Source: Dasypus novemcinctus | Taxonomy: Eukaryota > Chordata > Mammalia > Cingulata > Dasypodidae | Direction: 5' to 3' | Length of the DNA stretch: 64,000 bases | Assembly (NCBI RefSeq): GCF_030445035.2 | Contig: NW_026688628.1 | Location: 3,038,001 to 3,102,000 of the forward strand | Shown here: in pieces, positions 60,678-64,000 of the stretch | Position numbering within the stretch: position 1 is the stretch's first letter | How the letters are laid out: each line of letters opens with the position of its first letter | The notes under the pieces: generated by a model | What the model saw: only the letters and a program-made list of their open reading frames with translations | Database searches by the model: none | Told to the model about the DNA's origin: nothing | Made by a program: the position numbers and the translations under genes

Positions 60678-60768
60678 TGAGACAGGGTGTCATCCAGGGC
60701 ATTGTCCCATGCCTGGGGACATTTCTCAGATTTTGATGATGGTCTATGCCATGCAGGAGTATCTGGAA
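60678..60768 (+). pseudogene. RALGDS-like RasGEF exon with frameshift
   Basis: After CTACCAG it reads VRQGVIQGIVPCLGTFLRF, then TGA at 60734-60736. The family reads GIIQGTVPYLGTFLTDLVMLDTAM. A two-base deletion after GTFL accounts for the lost frame. The donor is GTAAGT. Confidence 0.78.
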
Positions 60769-60879
60769 GTAAGTGAGCCTGGGGGCAGGGGCAGGGTGGG
60801 AAAGGGACCCTGAGGGTTGGGAGGAGAGGCCACTCCCTGAGTTCTCACCAGTGGACACATAGGGTATCCTGAAACCGCA

Positions 60880-60950
60880 CAGTCTCCCTGGAAGTTAGGG
60901 ATGCCATGGCCTTCTTGCAGATGAGTAAAAGGAGGCTGGGCCAAGGCTCT
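60880..60950 (-). repeat. MIR-like remnant in the last intron
   Basis: TTGCAGATGAGTAAAAGGAGGCTGGGCCAAG resembles the reverse of the common MIR segment CAGATGAGGAAACTGAGGC. It follows a CTTGCAG that might be mistaken for an acceptor. Confidence 0.35.
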
Positions 60951-61189
60951 GTCTATTCATTGTTGTCAGAGGCTGAGATGGAAATTCTGTCTCCACTCCT
61001 GGTCCCCACACCTGGCACTCAGAGTCTGTCTGGTTCCATCCCTGGTCTGGACTGTCCTGTTCATGTTGAACCCTGCAGTAATGCAGTGTGACAGGGGTTC
61101 AAGGGTGTGAGCATGGCAATGGCCTTTGCTTCAACTACCCCAGTGAGGTGTGACCCAGGTTGAGTCTCCACCCTTTTGCTGCAGCCTTA

Positions 61190-61570
61190 CAAAAATAGAG
61201 AACTGCAAACAGAAACACAGAAAAATATGAGAATGCCATTTTTGCACTCTCATGTGAAAGAGGATTCCATGACCAGCTTTAGCTGAAAGAGAGGCCAATC
61301 AAAATCCCTGGAGGCTGAGATAAATGCCAGAGGCTGGAATCAGTGGAGCAGGCCTGAAGTGAGGAGGAGCTACAGTCTTGCTTTGCTATGTGGCAGGAGC
61401 CCAGGATCTGACCAGCAGATGGACCATTGACAAGAAAGCATTTCTGATGATGCCTTGATGTGGACATTTTAGCAGCTTTGGAACTGTAAGCTTTTACTCT
61501 AGTAAGTCCCCATTATAAATGCCAATGGGCTTTTGGTGTTTTTGTATTGGCAGTCTTGGCATATTAAAAT
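61190..61570 (+). repeat. unidentified dispersed-repeat-like segment
   Basis: Near 61450-61560 is a string of blocks: GATGCCTTGATGTGGACATTTT, then GGAACTGTAAGCTTTTACTC, AAGTCCCCATTATAAATGCC and GTGTTTTTGTATTGGCAG. I associate these with a common xenarthran repeat terminus, possibly LTR-like, but I cannot name it. No duplications or second copy are seen in this window. Confidence 0.3.
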
Positions 61571-62840
61571 AAAAAGATTCCTAACAAATGGTAAATGAGA
61601 AATTAAAAGCTCATGAGATTTCTATGTTTTCTATGTTTCCATGTTCTTATTTCTGACTCATGGCTGGAAAATTTTAAACTGAAGCTCTAAACTCTCGATT
61701 TGCATCTCTCTGTATGTTTGAGAAATGACATTTTTGTTCCTCTGGATGGTAATATCAAATTAACTTATAAAACCCCTTTAAGACCTTTATTCTAATTTGC
61801 CAGAAGACAAATAAATGCTGATATATAAAATAATCATATAGTCTTAGAAATTAAGGAACCTAAGCTTCTAATATTTCCAAAGAAAAAAAGAGTGTGTGTA
61901 AAACTATACCAAAATTTAAAAACAAATCAAATCAACATAATTCAGAAAAACCTTACACAAATGGGATTAATTAGCTCAGTAAAAAAAATTAGCTATGTCT
62001 TCTGTAATGGTATGTACAATATAAGGATAAATTTTTTTCTAACTTGGGCATGTTCTTAAATTTATGTAGGCTTACTGATCAGAGAAGCTAACATTATATC
62101 AATGAACACTTTAAGATGAAAAATGTAAATCCATGTTCACACAAATTGAGTTATTAGGCTGACAAACTTTTCTTTGAGTAATTGTCTGAAGACAGTTTCC
62201 AAGATATTTTTGGTCATTTAAATATATAAGGTATGCAGGATGTGTTTTGTTAAGGGAAAAGAAAAGTTTTGTCCTAAAGTAAAATGACTGGTTGTTGCAG
62301 AGTGAGAACGAGCAATGTGTAGGACAAAATCTGTATAGGTAAAGAAACCTGTAGAAGGTTTGTGGAAAAGGAATTTAATTTGTCATGGTCAAAGTTGATT
62401 AAAATTTGATTGGTTAATGAGATTTTTAAGAGTTCTTATCAGAAAATACCCTAATACAAAATTAGAATTTGTTTTTATCTTTGTTAAAATAACAGTTTTC
62501 TTGGCTTGTTAGCCTGCTAAGAGGTTTAAAATGGTTACTTTAACCTTCTGAGTAATCCACCTAGAAGGCAAATATTGTGAATCTAAACAGATAATGCTCT
62601 GAGCTATATATTGACCATATAATGGTTAATTGTTTTACAAAACATACCTTCTCACTTTTAAAAAAAAACTAAGTCTTTGAACCTTTGTTTACTGTGGCAG
62701 TTAGGGAGATCTGCCTGAGATCTGCATAAGCATAGCCTTTGCAATGACATTTGAAATGCACTTTGAAATCTCTAAGCTATAAAACTCTCTGGATTTAATG
62801 TTTTCTAATTTGGGTCAAGGTCTTTTTCCAAATACATCAC
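61571..62840. other. AT-rich intergenic DNA
   Basis: No coding region or nameable repeat is seen. Confidence 0.35.
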
Positions 62841-63825
62841 TGATGGCTCCTGGTAATCCCTTGGTGCCAAGGAGGCTCATCCTTGGGAGTCCTGTCTCAC
62901 ATTGTGGGAATGGTAGTGAGTACAGGTACTATGCGCAAGGCATAAAGCCTCATGAAATCAACCTTTTGTAGGTCCTATTTTGGGATATATGATAATCTAT
63001 TTTCACAATGTAACAAAGTTAGAATCATTTATAATTTCCTTACTCATGATTCCTCTACCCCTTTTATCTGAACCTATATTTATCACTATCCCTATTAAAG
63101 ATCTGTCTCAGGGATTAAATCTTCAGTCTGTTCATGTGTTTTTTAAGCAGAGTTTTAGCCAACACCTACTCTCCAGTTCCCTGGACTTGCCCAGAGAAAC
63201 TAAGAGAATGATAATGGTCAACTCCCATTCCAAAAAACAAAGAATATCTACAACTGCAAGTGAAACAATTCTTTCTATCTGCCCCATAATAACTAAAACC
63301 CTTTCAGTCAGAAGCAGTCAGAATCCCAAGTTCTTCAATATTGAGGAATGAAAAAACACAAAGGGGGAGTGTAACCACAGAATGAAGATTTATTATTATT
63401 GTTTTACTATCATGTGGTAATGAAAGAAATTTAACTTGATATGAATAGTGATTATCAGATTTATGAGGGAAGGGGAATGGATGGATAGTTGGAACACAGG
63501 ACATTTCTAGGACATTGAAATTTTTCAGTATGATACTGCAATGACAAATACATGACACACTACATTTGTGAATGCCTATAAAACTGTACAGTATAAAATG
63601 TAAACCATAAAGTAATCTACAGGCCTTCGTTAGTAGCAATGCTTCAATATCGCTTCATCAATTGTAACAGATGTCTCACACTAATATAAAATGTTAATAA
63701 TAGGAGAAAATATGTATGTGGTTGATGGGTGTTATATGAAAATTCCTTATAATTTGATGTATTTTTCCTGTAATCTAAAACTTCTCTAAAAATAAAGTTT
63801 ATTATAACATTTTTAAAAGTTTATG
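62841..63825 (+). mobile_element. L1 long-3' UTR segment, plus strand (with a short inverted part at its left)
   Basis: From about 62950 the sense L1 3' segment is recognisable: CAACACCTACTCTCCAG near 63160, equivalent to 26094. GCAATGACAAATACATG lies near 63538 and GCTTCAATATCGCTTCATC near 63641, with AATAAA near 63792. The first about 90 bases (62845-62935, TGGTAATCCCTTGGTGCCAAG) are the antisense version of the same 3' UTR, so the left part is inverted. It is diverged and resembles the older copy at 25480-26745. Confidence 0.7.
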
Positions 63826-64000
63826 AAAAATATTTTAAGAATGGAGTATTTTTCTTATAGTAATGTTAACTTCTCTATTTAATTCTGAAATCTGATTGCC
63901 ACTTTGTATAGAGAACTATATTATTCAGTCAATAAGGTGCTCATGGAAAGTATCAGAAATCTGCTGGCTTTTATAAAGGGTATTTATTTGGGGTAAAAAT
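63826..64000. other. AT-rich window end
   Basis: Nothing recognisable. Confidence 0.3.

Larger units (their letters stand above)
42620..61180 (+). pseudogene. unprocessed pseudogene of a RALGDS/RGL4-like Ral guanine-nucleotide exchange factor
   Basis: The parent family exchanges GDP for GTP on Ral GTPases, using an N-terminal REM domain, a proline/alanine-rich linker and a CDC25-type RasGEF domain. Seven or so exon-like blocks with splice sites run in that order on the plus strand, at about 43306-43498, 44866-45012, 45040-45101 and 45290-46240. They continue at 57465-57683, 57958-58485, 58935-59022, 60202-60276 and 60678-60768. Introns are retained, so it arose by DNA duplication. Disruptions are a stop in the second block, a frameshift and SINE in the 57958 block, a frameshift in the last block, and a 10.5 kb L1 in the linker. 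The region is more GC-rich than its surroundings. The C-terminal two thirds of the RasGEF domain and any 5' exons are not seen. RALGDS versus RGL4 cannot be settled here. Confidence 0.88.

Noticed and set aside
60905..61091. Possible further RALGDS-like exon after CTTGCAG
   Set aside because: The translation does not match the family beyond KRR, and the DNA looks like a MIR remnant.
1..64000. CRISPR arrays, operons or bacterial-type systems
   Set aside because: No short regularly spaced repeats or prokaryotic gene arrangement are present; all the evidence is mammalian.

Overview
This window looks like the nuclear genome of a placental mammal, most likely a xenarthran and probably an armadillo. 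The main clue is four copies of a roughly 375-420 bp tRNA-derived SINE with an intact pol III A box and B box, which I recognise as the armadillo DAS type. A fifth, shorter and older tRNA SINE is also present. Assignment to Dasypus is from memory of that SINE, not from a search. The rest is typical mammalian intergenic DNA: AT-rich, full of LINE-1, with single-exon olfactory receptor genes.

Only two genes look intact. Both are class II olfactory receptors of the OR14 type: one on the + strand at 1085-2023 and one on the - strand at 28824-29786. They face each other about 27 kb apart, and each has a plausible splice acceptor just upstream of its start codon, as usual for olfactory receptor coding exons. 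Between them lie nested transposons. An old minus-strand L1 (6040-16478) is interrupted by an Hsmar1-like mariner (10487-14722). The mariner is itself interrupted by a younger L1 3' segment (11508-14503). An old plus-strand L1 (18560-24175) carries a probable solo LTR.

To the right, 29.8-35.6 kb is AT-rich DNA with one recognisable insert, a processed pseudogene of the Sm-D1 spliceosomal protein gene (SNRPD1). Then comes a 5'-truncated minus-strand L1 (35660-42612). From about 42.6 to 61.2 kb, more GC-rich DNA holds a decayed copy of a RALGDS/RGL4-type Ral guanine-nucleotide exchange factor gene that still has introns. A nearly complete 10.5 kb L1 (46255-56810) splits it, with matching target-site duplications. 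A SINE also sits inside one of its exons.

The L1s of the younger subfamily share an unusually long 3' untranslated segment of about 3 kb. The target-site duplications at 46240-46254 and 56811-56825 show that this segment belongs to the element. The last 3 kb holds an unidentified repeat-like stretch and another L1 3' end. I found no tRNA or rRNA gene, no CRISPR array and no operon. I found no gene system that is clearly new. The long L1 3' end and the nested insertions are the most unusual structures.
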